From Gonatopus flavifemur (lineage: Eukaryota > Arthropoda > Insecta > Hymenoptera > Dryinidae): 64,000 nucleotides of DNA. The notes below the pieces were generated by a model. That model saw nothing but the letters and a program-made list of their open reading frames with translations. It had not been told where the DNA came from and did no database searches. A program made the translations under genes and the position numbers. The DNA lies in the NCBI GenBank assembly GCA_018340375.1, contig JAFFJZ010000012.1:2170001-2234000 (forward strand), read 5' to 3'. How positions within the stretch are numbered: the first letter of the stretch is position 1; the number at the start of each line of letters is the position of its first letter. Of this stretch, positions 34,655 to 46,389 are shown piece by piece.

Positions 34655-37600
34655 GAGAAAAATCTGTAGTGATAGAAACTGTAAAAAAAAGTTTTTGGCA
34701 ACTCTAAAATTGTAGTTTGTTTCGAGGATAACCATATTTGTCACGTCCAGAGATATTCAAAGAATATTCCTTTCAATGACAATGACAAAGGAATTAATAT
34801 AGAATATCAACAAAATAAAAATATAAGTATTTTTTGTTTTGTCATGGACAAGGATGGGGGAGAACAATTGGATTGATGAGATGAAAAAAAACAAAAACAT
34901 TGAAAAAATAATATAATAATTTTTCATACAAGAAGAATTGAATAATTGAAACAATGAAACAACAGCCAAGCCAAAAAACTTCAAAAATCATCATCAGAAG
35001 AACATTTTTTTGTCATATATCATATTGTTCTACTTCAGTCATACATCAGTCATATTTGTATATGTATATATATATCAACCTCATCTTCAATATTGGGGTT
35101 ATTTTTCAATTTAAAAAAAAAAAAAAAAAAAAATTTTTATAGATTATTTTTTTTCAATCAATCATTTTTCAACTTTTTTTTGTTTCTTCTTTTGATACAA
35201 AAAATCAAAGCTCAATTTCATCTTTTCATTCATTCATATATACATAATAGAATACATACATTGTCTTGGTTGGTTAGTTTTTGATATAGTATAGTCTCTA
35301 TTCCAGCCAGCTGAATTTCCAGCCAACTGATTTTTTTTGTTCAAACAAATTTTGACGTTCAAACAAGCCAACTGAATTTCCCAGCCAAATAATCAATAGA
35401 ATTGAATTAAATTTTGAATTAAATTTAAATTTTTCAATTTAATAATTTTTCATCCGATTCACGATTAATCATCAGAATTGACACCTGAGACCTGATGAAA
35501 TTCCAGATTTTCTTTTTTCTCAGTTTTTTCAGTTTTTTTGTAGTCATTTGGTTTTATTGAAAGACAATGAATTTGAATGTGAATAAAACAAAAAATGAAT
35601 AAACATATACAATTATTAATATTATTATTTTATCTTCAAATTCTCACTCAACAAAAAAAAAAAAAAAAAAAAAAAAATAAAAAACATGGAATATGAATTG
35701 AATGAATGAAATTAAATTGGACAATTTTCAAACACATTGAACATAAAAAATAAAAAAAAAAAACAAACACAAAAAAAAAAAACACAAAATAAAGAAAACA
35801 ATTTTTTTTTTTTGAACTCACTTGAACTTTTGAAAACACTTTTGAACACAACAAAAAAAACTAAAAAAGTGAGTAAAACACGAAAAAATAAAGATGAAAA
35901 ATAGGAACTGGAGCGAATGCGAATGCGAATACTGCGATGCCTTTTTTTGGGGGGTTGGGTTTGGGCATGGTGTTTGGTTGGTGGTCAGACTTGTTGAGAC
36001 TTTTTTTTCTCACTTAGAAAATGCACTTTGCTCCATAGATAATGAGTTCATGCACTGCCGCACGCACATATCACATAGTGCATGAACGACGTTGTATCTC
36101 TTATCTGAAGTTTAGTTGAAAGTTAGAAAGAAAACTCAAAATTAGATATCAAAATTATCAAAGGAGAAAGATATTGATTGAATCGAATGATTCATATCTT
36201 TTGATAATTCATGATGCGAAAATGATGAAAAGAGATTTTAATTCATTTTTATTCAAATTATTATCATTATTATCAATATTAAATTAAGAAATTAAATAAT
36301 TAAATTATTAAATTAAATATATTAAAAATTAAAAAACAAATGTCATAATATTAATGTTTGGTCAAACAGCAGACTGTTATTCAGATCAACTATAATTGCG
36401 CATTTATTTCAATTATAAACATGAATTGGGACGAGTATAAAAAAAAACTACGAGAGAATTAAAATTCAAGTATATGTTTGAAGTTTCAAAAGTAGTTATT
36501 ATGAGTTTTCGAAATGAGTTCCGAAAAACACAGTATGGAATTGAGCTAACTCTAAACTATAATTGTTTCAAATATCCTAATCGAATTTCAGAAAATTCAA
36601 TGACCATTTGTTCAACATATATGTGCATAAGTTCATGTGAATAACGCGTTGAAAGAACAGTTAGTTTGAATGTGGCGAATAAAATATTTCTTTTTGATAT
36701 TATGATGAGACCCAATCTATATAGTTGAAATTTATGAAATTATGTCACATGCACTTCGAATGAGATTATATTTAACGAAGTACATTTATTTTGAATAACA
36801 TTCAATTATAAATTATAGCTATCCCTATTTGTATTACACGTATTATAAAAATTTCTCTCAGTGCATTTCGCCGCATCCGAATAAATTGTTCTCCCAGTAT
36901 ACTGAGCATAATTAAAAATATTGACAGAATGTATTGCAAGATAAAAATGAAAGTTTTGGTTAATGAAAGAGAGAAAAATAACAATAACTCGGTGCATTTG
37001 AAAAATATATTTATTGCAACAAATTTGATTGATGGACAAGAAAACTTATCAGATATTTGAATGTTAAGCAACGATTTTTTACTCTTTTGTGAAATTTGTT
37101 TGGAATATTTCTTGTATGTTCAACGTGCTATTTCAACGCGAAACTCATTAAATTTTGCTAAATCTTATTGAAACCTGGACAAAGTTCTTCACAAATCCCA
37201 TTCAATTTGATTTGAGTGGATTTTATGGAGTTTTTTAACCAGGGTTACTTCTATAATGTACCACAACTTTTGTTGTCTTTCTAGTGAGGTATTTCAGTCA
37301 AAATTAACTTCCACCTGGTTTAGCAAAATGTTACAGACTTCTTACAACGTGTTTGATACGGAGGTTAAACCAGAACTGTTGGTCCCGAGCATATTCAGTA
37401 CAAGAATTCTTTACCATTATAGATATTTCTACCCAAATCATGGAAAAATAAGTAAAACATGTAAAAGTATTAGGCGCAAATGAGCTTACGTTTCAACTTA
37501 CCTTGAAGTTCTTTTGATAAATTTTTTGGAGATTGACATTCATCGAAACAACGATCAAAATGAATTAATAAAAAACAATCACCGAAAAAGTTCTCTCTTC

Positions 37601-37931
37601 ACACTGTAAACAATTGAAGTTCTTAGCTTCGTAGCAAAAAGATGTTTCAACTTTATTATATAGTTATCATAAATTCCCTACCACCATTCAGGATAATTTC
37701 AGTTATAATATGTAGCGAAACTTTTTTCATATATCACGAAACCATAAAATGTTTTTGATGTAACTATAAAAACTGAGTTATCTCGAAAACGAACTATACA
37801 ATCGAGTTTCCTGTCATATACTTCCATTAACTGTGAATAAATTAATTACAACTGAGATGGTATTTCATGCAACTATCGATGCAGTAACTCTACATTTATA
37901 GTAGATCTGACTACACACAATTTTTCTCAGT
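34655..37931. mobile_element. Putative 3.3-kb CACTGAGAAAAAT element
   Basis: CACTGAGAAAAATCTGTAG at 34655 is mirrored by CAATTTTTCTCAGTG ending at 37931, and subterminal sequences are loosely complementary (GTTTCGAGGATAAC versus GTTATCTCGAAAAC). TT lies outside both ends. The interior is very AT-rich and holds no recognisable gene. The pairing of these two distant ends is an inference. Confidence 0.4.
34750..36350. other. Poly-A/T-rich block of unusual composition
   Basis: This ~1.6-kb stretch has multiple A or T runs of 10-23 bases (35112-35132, 35655-35675, 35754-35780, 35802-35811), GAATGAATGAAT words and one G-rich spot (35948-35980). CpG is almost absent. It looks unlike the neighbouring intron. 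A small hairpin GTTCATGCACT...AGTGCATGAAC lies at 36046-36087. No gene is recognisable. Confidence 0.5.
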
Positions 37932-38498
37932 GTTTACTTCATTTCTTAATAAAATGTCAGAACAAATTTGGCTAATGTCCCGGGGCTGGTATCCCTGCAA
38001 ATGCTGAACGTTAAATTTTATAAAGCATATGTGACCTGGTCTACGAAAAGGGGGCTTAGGTGTGAAAACAAGTTGTTGAAGATAAACAAGTCATTTTATC
38101 AGTTCCGCTTTAGTTGTTCGCTTCTAATGTTCTAATGTTCTCATTGTAAATTTGTGAATTTTTATGTAAAATGACGTGGTTGCCTTGAAATAAAATTTTT
38201 TAACATATGAAATGATGTCTATTATTTTATAATTTAATCTCCAAATTTTTTTCATTTTCAATCATTTCTGCTCTTCTTTTTGTACATTTTTAGCAAACTT
38301 CCCTCCCAGTTAGAAACTTCTGGTTTGCGCCATTGGAAAGAGCATATTTTACTCCATCCAAATCGCCAAAAAAGTGAAAAATGATTTTTTCACACCTAAG
38401 CCCCCTTTTCCTAGGCCAGATCACATATAGTAAAATTGAGTTATTGATTCGAGATCTCCCTTATTTTTATGTAAAAATCCATTTTAAAAAACACACCA

Positions 38499-38615
38499 GG
38501 GCCAAGATTGAGCCAACATGGGCTCTATCGTCATTCCCCAATACTGGGTTGAAGGGTATGGACCCAGCCTGGGGCCCATTGTGATTATAGGCAACACGCG
38601 CTTGGGCCATTTTCA
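38499..38615. repeat. Partial copy of the GGGCCC repeat, with MITE empty site
   Basis: The ~115 bases match the left arm of the 13.5-15.2 kb element near 13944-14315 (GATTGAGCCAACATGGGC, CCCCAATACTGGGTT, GCCTGGGGCCCATTGT). At 38583-38594 it continues without the MITE that splits the other copy. Confidence 0.85.
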
Positions 38616-38625
38616 TACAAATATA

Positions 38626-38877
38626 CACTGAAAAAAAAATTTATTCCAGTCAAATAAATATTTATTTGTCCTGTACCAAAGAAATATTTATTAGAATTAA
38701 CAAAATATTCTTTGGAACCAAAATAATTTATTGGAATCAAATAAACGATTAAAACCATCTATTTAATTCAAATTAATTATTTTGGTTTCAAAGAATATTT
38801 TGTTAATTCTAATAAATATTTCTTTGGTACAGGACAAATAAATATTTATTTGACTGGAATAAATTTTTTTTTCAGTG
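38626..38877. mobile_element. Near-perfect palindromic MITE, TA duplication
   Basis: The 252-bp unit begins CACTGAAAAAAAAATTTATT and ends with the exact complement. The arms match almost without error for more than 100 bases, with a ~40-base loop. TA flanks both sides (38624-38625, 38878-38879). The near-identity of the arms suggests recent origin. Confidence 0.92.
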
Positions 38878-38879
38878 TA

Positions 38880-39104
38880 GTAATCGGAGGATATGATTTC
38901 CTATGACGATAAATGACAGTCGGTATACGACAATTCAGCATCACTCTCGTAACAGTTACTATATTTACGCTAAACAGTATTTGACGTCATAATGAATTAT
39001 GTTCTTCGATTACTATACTTTGTCTGATAATCATTGTTATATTCTTTTCTATGTGCAGTATCGACGATATTCCTCGGCATCGTCTCGAGTCTCGTGCACC
39101 CCTA
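38880..39104. repeat. Fragment ending in TCTCGTGCACCCCTA
   Basis: The right end repeats the hAT-like terminus of family R (18350-18364, 32879-32895). The left end is not defined. An inverted pair TGTCATTAAAATTACTATACT / AGTATAGTAATTTTAATGACA lies just beyond (39124-39204). Confidence 0.45.
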
Positions 39105-39123
39105 ATTTACAACAAAATTACTC

Positions 39124-39204
39124 TGTCATTAAAATTACTATACTTTTTGGTGGAGAGTGACAGAATTTTGTTATTTATTGATAAGTATAGTAATTTTAAT
39201 GACA
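39124..39204. repeat. Inverted repeat with ~20-bp perfect arms
   Basis: GTCATTAAAATTACTATACT (from 39125) is the complement of the sequence at 39184-39203, with a ~40-base loop containing ACAGAATTTTGTTAT. Confidence 0.75.
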
Positions 39205-39331
39205 AAATGTAATAAGTAACCTCACAATTTGATTTTGTCCTGACTTTACTGTGAAGTGCAATAATTTTTCAGGTCAATCTTTTCCGCGTGCTTGTAGAAT
39301 ATTCATCGATGAGTTACGTTTCGAACTCTTT

Positions 39332-39600
39332 CACAGAGAAAAAAGAATTCGCTGAAGCAGCGAAATTGTTGCCACGACAGCAATCTGGTTAGCTACGACA
39401 GCAGTTTTTTTGGCTGTGGCAGCAAAAAATGTACACTCCTCCGGGAAAAATGATTCACTATTCTGTATATAATACTAAAAATTTTGCTAGCTCCCAGCGA
39501 AGAATTTGCTCCTCTAGTTGATGTTGTTGCTCTCCCAGCAATCCGGTTAGCTGTGATAGAGAATTCTTAGCTAGATTAGCAAAAATAATTGGCTTTCCTA
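39332..39600. mobile_element. AGCAA/GCTGT-rich MITE copy
   Basis: It starts CACAGAGAAAAAAGAATTC and is made of CAGCAA, GCTGTGGCAGCAAA and TTAGCT words, like the element at 47771-50850. The right end is vague. Confidence 0.5.
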
Positions 39601-41481
39601 TATATGATTCGTTTTCTCTGTTTTCCAACACATTTTGAATCTCCCGCTGAAAGCAGTTTCCGTGAAAAAAGACTACGCGATTTCCAATATTCGTGAATAT
39701 TTCATATAAATTCCAAGTTTTTCGACAAAATGATTGAACGATTTTATAATTTGATTCATTGTTTCATATGAGAAGAATAGAGACAGAAGGTAGAAATGAC
39801 ATTCTATGAGCAGAGGGACTAGTTCTCCTCATGATAATTTCATATGAATCTGGTATTCATTAACATTCGATACACTTCGCGTATATTCAGTTAGATCGTG
39901 TACAGAATTGAAAATGAAAAGAATAATTCATTTGAAAACTTAACGGCATTAATTGATCGGTAATTTATTTGATTCATATACTGTGATTTCCTGTATATTT
40001 ATGAATTGGTCTCCATAAGTCTCTACGCGAGGAACTCGATCAAAAATGTCTAAAGTGACTACTCACTCTCTGACGAGCCAATCATGCAATTCTTCGTGTG
40101 GAATTTCCTTTCTTTTAGATTCAGTAATAATGAAGAAAAGTAGTTAATATACATGTAAATTATTTTCCCAACCCATTCATTGAACCTGAATGAAATGAAA
40201 ATCCTTCACGCAAATAAAAGAATGTTGGAAGGAAACCTGTGCTTTTCTCATTAAACTAAGGACATAATTGCCATTGGAGTGATAATGGATGTGAATGCTT
40301 CGAGTAAAAATTACATCAATTATCATCCTAACGTCAAGTATATCCCCAGTTTAATGAGAAAAACAACCATCTTTAACGATAGATTTTTTTTTCCCCCACG
40401 TCAGAAGGAGAGGAATTCATCTCAGACAATGTTTTACAATTGTGTGAAATAATGTTCTCTTTGAAGTTCGCCGACGTACAACTGTCAAACAATGCTCTTA
40501 CGATGCTACGCCAGTACGATGGTGCTCTACTTTACCCATAAGGCTAGCAACAAACTTGGCGATACACTGCTCGATAAGAATGATATAAACCTAGGAGGGA
40601 GGCATGTTTTGCATTTAACATGAGTTATCTATTTAAATTTATCCACGAAAACTTGTGGTCGTGTGGATACGGTAATCGATGGGACCACCATAATTATTCG
40701 CAGAAAAATCGAGTATACCGCGAGAGAGGATGAGAAGAGAGGGAGAGAGAGAGAGAGAGGAAAGGAACAACAGCAACATTTGTCTAACTAACAAGCATAC
40801 GTAAGTATCCTCGTAAGGCGGGAATCTTTAAATCATCCAATGTCAGTATATTTACCGAAGGATAAAACGTGTTCGGGGTCTTCATGGATTTATCGTGCTG
40901 TGCGTACATGGCTTGATTTATCTCGCAAAAGGATCCCTGTTGGCTGTTCCTTGTACTTCGAAATACGATAGTCTTTGTAAGGGAAGGTACTGCAACACCA
41001 ATCATGGCATAAATATAGAATATTTGTTTTTGTTTAAATCCTCTTTCCATTTCTTTCTTTTCTAATTGAATGCACAACGTGCCAAATCACCAAGAGTAAG
41101 ATAGAGGTGTATTTAGTCTCGAATTGTACGAGGAAAAGACATTTTAAGAATTTGCAACGCTATATTTAGATTTGTAAAATCAATTCGACGGAATATATCG
41201 GTGAGTGCGTAGCACCGATACACTGAAAACAAACTTGGATAATATTTATTGGAGAATAGATGGATAGATATTTGATGATAACAGACAATCAGCCTCACAT
41301 TAGATGTCATTAATGTCGAGTTCGTTAGGTTTGATTGTAATTATACATCAATAAATTAAATCTAATGACATAATTAAAATAGCGTGCCAGACGTGTGTTC
41401 GAGTCACTTGTCAAATATTGAGATTCATAACTCATTACTCACTGCGGTATTCAAATTTTGAATTGATGATTCGTTTACTCG
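39601..41481. other. Gene-free intron sequence
   Basis: No gene or repeat could be defined apart from a (GA)n run at about 40744-40759. Confidence 0.5.
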
Positions 41482-41483
41482 TA

Positions 41484-41709
41484 CACGGAAAAAGGAGAGA
41501 TATAGAATGACAACACGTCGCTTCGAGCCTTTAAATGGATATTTTTGCTGAATATATTGTCAAATAATGCACATCATAGGAGAAAAATCTATTTTTGTCT
41601 CATAATTTGAATTATTTGACAATATATTTTGTAAAAATTTCCATTTAAAGACTCGAAGCGACGCGTTATCATCCTACTTGGTGAATATCTCCATTTTCTT
41701 TTTTCCGTG
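41484..41709. mobile_element. MITE with CACGGAAAAAGG ends, TA duplication
   Basis: The 226-bp unit has ends CACGGAAAAAGGAG / CTTTTTTCCGTG and TA on both sides (41482-41483, 41710-41711). The inner arms pair over CGTCGCTTCGAG / CTCGAAGCGACG and ATATTGTCAAATAAT / ATTATTTGACAATAT. Confidence 0.88.
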
Positions 41710-42436
41710 TACTTTACACACGAAAAAAAATAGCTAATCACAACTAAACTTGTGCGTTATTTAGTTATTTTATATATATAAGACTTTAAATTTAGCTGGA
41801 GAAAAAAAAAACTAGCACAGTTTCGAACATCCCAGTTTGCTACTCCAGCAGGAATACTTTGTTTTCCATGCAAAGAATTCTACTCGATGATTTCTCTATG
41901 ATTATAAAAAACTGACACAAATTTAACGAACTCTTTCATCACCTTATTACCATAATAGGAGTATGAGATGTTTTCTCTATATTTCTTGACACTTATTATA
42001 ATTTACACAGATTATTACTCAATGTCTCTGTATACGATGATAAATATTTGAGTATCAATTAATGGAGTCGTGACAGTCCCGATCAGAGGGACTGAAAAAT
42101 ACAGATCAGGCCGTCACGACAATCGATAAAATATGAGGTTAAAATTATGTACATACGAACGAGCACCAATTTTTCAATACTAAACAGAGTGGAATGAAAG
42201 TGAGATTATCGAGCAGCATGAATATCAAAATATTATAATTAAATAATGATACATGAACTTTTCATTACGCAGTTGCGTGTCAAATAGAAGAGGAAAACAA
42301 GTTCATCCTCCCACACTTCCTCCGCATTCATTCCTGAATTGAAAAATCGATACCCGCAAGCGCGATAGCGCAACTCCCCGAATCGGGAGCATTGATTTAT
42401 ATGGACACTTTACCGTTGGGGTAGCTACCCTGTGAA

Positions 42437-42509
42437 GACCGTGTGGCCTAACGGATAAGGCGTCGGACTTCGGATCCGAAGATTGCAGGTTCGAATCCTG
42501 TCACGGTCG
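42437..42509 (+). tRNA. tRNA-Arg-TCG: tRNA-Arg (anticodon UCG)
   Basis: The 73-base sequence folds as a complete cloverleaf. The acceptor stem GACCGTG pairs with CACGGTC, and the D arm is GCCT/AGGC. The anticodon stem TCGGA/TCCGA encloses the loop CTTCGGA, giving anticodon TCG. The T arm GCAGG-TTCGAAT-CCTGT carries the B box GGTTCGAATCC. The A box is TGGCCTAACGG. No intron is present and CCA is not encoded, as expected for a eukaryotic nuclear tRNA. T runs follow within 10 bases, fitting Pol III termination. It reads arginine codon CGA, and CGN codons more broadly if the wobble base is modified. It sits in intron 2 of the ankyrin gene on the same strand. Confidence 0.98.
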
Positions 42510-42517
42510 GAAACATA

Positions 42518-42535
42518 TTTTTTTAATTTTTTTTT
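42518..42535 (+). terminator. Pol III terminator of the tRNA gene
   Basis: Two T runs (42518-42524 and 42527-42535) start nine bases after the tRNA 3' end. Runs of four or more T are the standard Pol III stop signal. Confidence 0.85.
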
Positions 42536-42862
42536 CAATCCTTGGTATTGAAAAATGAGAAGAAAACTCGATCTTCTGTAATAGTATTATCATCGATCGA
42601 AGAACGAAGAAGAAATATAGATGCGAATGGAACTTGTATTATCGCTGACGCACATACTACACCAACAGAGATGGTACAGTTCTTATGCCGGTAAGTGCCT
42701 CCAAGGTTTTTCTCTCATCTAGTCTATGATTGTTTCCCCGCGAGGCAAGATTTCTAGAGAACAAACTTAATCGCTTCTGAGGCTTTAAACGCTTTTACAC
42801 ACACCAGGAAGTCAACGTCAACCGAGAGGGACAAGTAATATAATCGACGACGACCACGACAA

Positions 42863-42887
42863 CGAAGACGAAGACGAAGACGAAGAC
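42863..42887. repeat. (GAAGAC)n hexanucleotide repeat
   Basis: About four units of GAAGAC within a GAC-rich stretch downstream of the tRNA. Confidence 0.8.
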
Positions 42888-43435
42888 AAGTTTAGGAAAA
42901 AAGAAAAAACAATCGCGAGAACTTGTTTTGTTTCATATCATCGTTTTATATTTTCGAACCAGATATTTCATTTCGATTCTACTTTTTTTCTTATAGATTT
43001 TATAAGGTGAATTCTGTGGGAACCGATTTGTTTTGTCCAGAGGGTTTTTCATCCATGAATGATTTATTTGAGTTTGATACCTATATACCCTGTAAATGAG
43101 CATGTATAAATTTAGGATGCAACAAGCTGTGACAAGGTGTGGGAATTACTTGGTCTCTCCGCTTCGAGGGCAATTAAATGTAATTGAATTATAATTCAAT
43201 GTATTCAAGTGGAGTACCGTTGAAATGTGGCGAGGAGATGATAAACGAGAACATAAATAAAATGAGATTTATCAGGAATTATAATATATGAAATATTGTC
43301 GGACATTTCTCAACAAGTGGGGGAAAAATTGTAGTTTTACTGTTGTGGAATGAATAATGAATTCGATACATGGATGTGGAAAAACAGAGTCTCTCCCTCC
43401 ACATTTTTTTAGAGTGAAAAGTTCAACAAGAGTAA

Positions 43436-44538
43436 CACTGTAAAAAAATTTCACCGGAAAATTCCAGTACATGTACTGGAAGTCATTAACCTGTACATGT
43501 ACCGGAAAATTTCAGCACATTTGTACTGCAAAAATTCAGTGCAAACGTTATGGAATTTCCGCATCAAAACTGGAAATTTTCTGAGCCTCGGTACTGGAAT
43601 TTTTCAGTACACGAGCTGGACTTTTCCAGGACATGTACTGGAAAATTAATGCTGAAAATATCCATGAAAATTGAAAAAAAATTGCTCACGCAAAGTGATT
43701 TTGCAGGGTCCTTGTGTTCCAAGATGATTGAGAAACTTTTGATCGTTCATTTGGATGGACAGAAACTCATGTCTACCTAACAGGATTTGAACCCACACTT
43801 TTCTACCTGCCTACCAACTGAAACCTAAGACCTAACCGATGAGCTATAGCGCGACATGTTGGAAGGCCAGCTTGGGTTACTACATATGCTTCATATCTAG
43901 AACACAAGAGGATAAGTCTTGGAAAAACCTCATATATCAATTTCATTGGCTACAATTACAATTATTATTCAAAATCTCAATCAGGAAATTTTTAATATAA
44001 AGACTTGAAATTTTTCCTGCCAGAAATGACGAAGTCCAATAGAAGTGGAAAATTTCAGTGCAACAGTGATTAAATTCCGTTGCATAGCAACTGGAAAATT
44101 CCATCACAAGACATGAAAATTGCAGTTAAAAACCTGTATAATTCAATTGCATAGTAACTGGAAAATACCATCACAAAACCTGAGAATTGCAGTTAAAAAC
44201 CTGTATAATTCCAGTATACCAACGATTAGGTTTTTTTTTCTAAATTCCAAATTTTTTCTCAAGTCCTTTTTGAGGGAATATTTTTTTTTGGTGCACAAGA
44301 ACTATAAAATTGTAGTACGAGCCGGTAAAATTTTCGCGAAATCATGGCAAAATTTCAGTACATCATCTCAAACTTGAAAATTCCAGTACAATGACTGAAT
44401 TTTCAGTTATGCTTGGTAAATTTTCAGTAACGTAACAACAAAATCTCTGTACATGTACTGGAATATCCATATTCCAGTACTAGCACTGGAAATTTCCAGT
44501 CCAGTTGCACAGTAAATTTCCAGTTTTTTTTTACAGTG
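43436..44538. mobile_element. CACTGTAAAA...CAGTACATGTACTGG element, copy 1
   Basis: Ends CACTGTAAAAAAATTTCACC / AAATTTCC...TTTTTTTTTACAGTG are flanked by AA (43434-43435, 44539-44540). Both subterminal zones are packed with CCAGTAC/GTACTGGAA and TTTTCAG words. A second copy at 58329-59323 has TA at its borders instead. The middle contains a tRNA-like segment in antisense (43770-43855). No transposase. Confidence 0.85.
43770..43855 (-). repeat. tRNA-like segment (A and B box) inside the element
   Basis: Read on the minus strand, this carries TAGCTCATCGGTTAGG (43831-43846, a good A box), then TTTCAGTTGGTAGGCAGG (a second A-box-like word), then GGTTCAAATCC (43783-43793, a good B box) followed by a TGTTAGG stretch. 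The spacing is like a tRNA or tRNA-derived SINE head, but no full cloverleaf can be drawn. The second element copy keeps most of it. It is probably a captured tRNA/SINE piece rather than a working tRNA. Confidence 0.65.
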
Positions 44539-44777
44539 AAGTTTTCACTCCGAGAGAGTGAATGAATCAGTACAATTAAGCTGTCCCAGTTCGATTGTAC
44601 AATGAAGTATATTTGTTTTCTGATCACGAATCTGAATTATCATTCTTTTTATTTCGTCACTTCTTTTATATATCAGGTGTTGGAATCAATTCGTAGCGAT
44701 TTACAAAAGTTGGCGTAGGTAGTACAGTATTCCGTTGTCGTCTACAGCAATCGATTCATTGTGAAACAGCTATTATT

Positions 44778-45494
44778 CACTGAGAGAAATTCCTATAGTG
44801 ACTATAACTAAAACGTCTCAACTAAATATTCTTAATGACAGCTACTAAAAATTTGGTTGATTCAACCAAGGTATTATAGTTAATGTAATCCAGCTTGTTT
44901 TCGTATTCAATTGGTTTTGGAAACTCTCCTTTCTTTCATACGTACAGCATGCGTGGATCAAAGTTGTGAAAACTGCTGTTTCAAACTGTGCAATTTGGAT
45001 CGTCGGGGGTCTAAAAGTATTTTTTTTTCCTACAATGGTAGTGTTATCTCCAGAAGACATTTACTGTTACACGCAGAAACGTAGGAACAACTATCGATAT
45101 AGGTTATAAATTAGTATCAAACGGTCTACCGATGGTAGTTGGCCTGGTCGACATTGCGATAAAAGTGGATAAAATGTTCAGAGATAAGAGAAAAATTGAT
45201 ACCAGTGTCATTTTTTCAACCTGTTTCATATGAGTTTTGTAGATTATTATCTAGGTTATTATTTTGTACGGATTTACAAGGCATATCTTAACCAGGATTT
45301 ATGAATTATCCTATTATAGTGTAGCTCACTATTAGAAAGTAGTTGTGTTTGAACTAAAAATGAAGTCATTTTGATCCTAACCTTTGGTTTCATCGCATAA
45401 TAAAAATATTAGTAAGTGATACTAAGAAAAAAATAGTTCAGACGTTATTTTACTGATTTTTTTGGATAATGGCAACTAATACTTTCTCTCAGTG
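44778..45494. mobile_element. Element with CACTGAGAGAAA ends
   Basis: CACTGAGAGAAA at 44778 is mirrored by TTTCTCTCAGTG ending at 45494, with TT outside both ends. The 717-bp body is AT-rich and non-coding. The near end words resemble 14034-14294. Confidence 0.6.
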
Positions 45495-45522
45495 TTGACC
45501 AACACTTTATAATATATTGAAC

Positions 45523-46389
45523 ATGTCAAAATTCATACCGAATCAAATGTTTTTGCGGGGAGTTTGACTTCATTACTTCAATATAGAAATAAAAGGTTTC
45601 TTGCATCAAATTGTCACTGGCGATGAGAAATGAATCCATTGCGAAAATCCGAAGCGCAGAAAGTCATGGGTTAAGCCCGGCCAACCATCACAATCAGTGG
45701 CAAAGCCAAATATCCATAGGTCTAAGCTCCTGGGATCAAATGGGTGTGATTTATTATGAACTGTTGAAACCGAATGAAACCATAACTGGGGATCGTTACC
45801 GACTACAATTGATGCGCTTAAGCCGTGAATTGAAAGAAAAACGGCCGAAAGACACGATAAAGTCATTTTGCTGCACAACAATGCTCGTCCACACGTGGCA
45901 AAACCGGTGAAAACATACCTGGAAACATTCAGATGGGGAGTTCTACTCCACCCGCCGTATTCTCCAGATATTGCTCCATTTGATTGCAATTTGTTTCGTT
46001 CGATGGCTCTTAGCTTGTCTGGGCAGAAGTTCACTTCTTACGAAGATTGCCACACCGAGAACAAAAGCATACTCCAAATGCAAAGGAGCCCTTCACGCTT
46101 CTAATGCTGTTGCTATAACGTGCTTTCAACACATGATGGCAACATGCTTAGAAGGCATGAGAACTCATGCACAAAAAGCATGGGCTCGTGCATTTAACGC
46201 ACGTTATAAGAGATGCGTTAGAAGCGTGAAGTGTGCCCTCGCGTTTAGAGCATGCTTTTTCTCTCGGTGCAAGAATGGGTCGATTCGTGGATTGCATCAA
46301 AAGATGACGCATTCTCCCAACACGGTATCCGTTTCCTGTCCGAAAGATGGTCGAAAGTAATAGAAAGCGATGGACAATACTTTGATTAA
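45523..46389 (+). pseudogene. Mariner element 3, decayed transposase
   Basis: The start, ATGTCAAAATTCATACCGAA..., matches the first codons of mariner 1. After about 20 codons the sequence jumps to the catalytic region (HQIVTGDEK), so roughly 370 bases are deleted. The GKKVMLCIWW area is also lost. The later DNARPH and PYSPDIAPFD motifs survive, the latter with Phe in place of Ser before the third Asp. The frame is shifted and stopped several times. A 217-bp MITE splits the C-terminal region at 46053-46269, after which the ending (ASKDD...SERWSKVIESDGQYFD type) resumes. No terminal inverted repeats are clear. Confidence 0.9.
46053..46269. mobile_element. MITE in mariner 3, CACCGAGA ends, CA duplication
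   Basis: The 217-bp unit has ends CACCGAGAACAAAAGCAT / GCATGCTTTTTCTCTCGGTG. CA lies on both sides (46051-46052, 46270-46271). Removing the unit and one CA rejoins the mariner reading frame at the usual EDxxEWVDSWIASKD position. Inner arms pair over CTTCACGCTTCTAA / TTAGAAGCGTGAAG. Confidence 0.9.

Noticed and set aside
36046..36087. Short hairpin as a microRNA precursor
   Set aside because: Only 11 paired bases per arm and a ~20-base loop, too short for a normal miRNA stem.
43770..43855. A second functional tRNA gene
   Set aside because: A and B boxes are present but no acceptor or anticodon stem pairs properly, and it is part of a repeated element.
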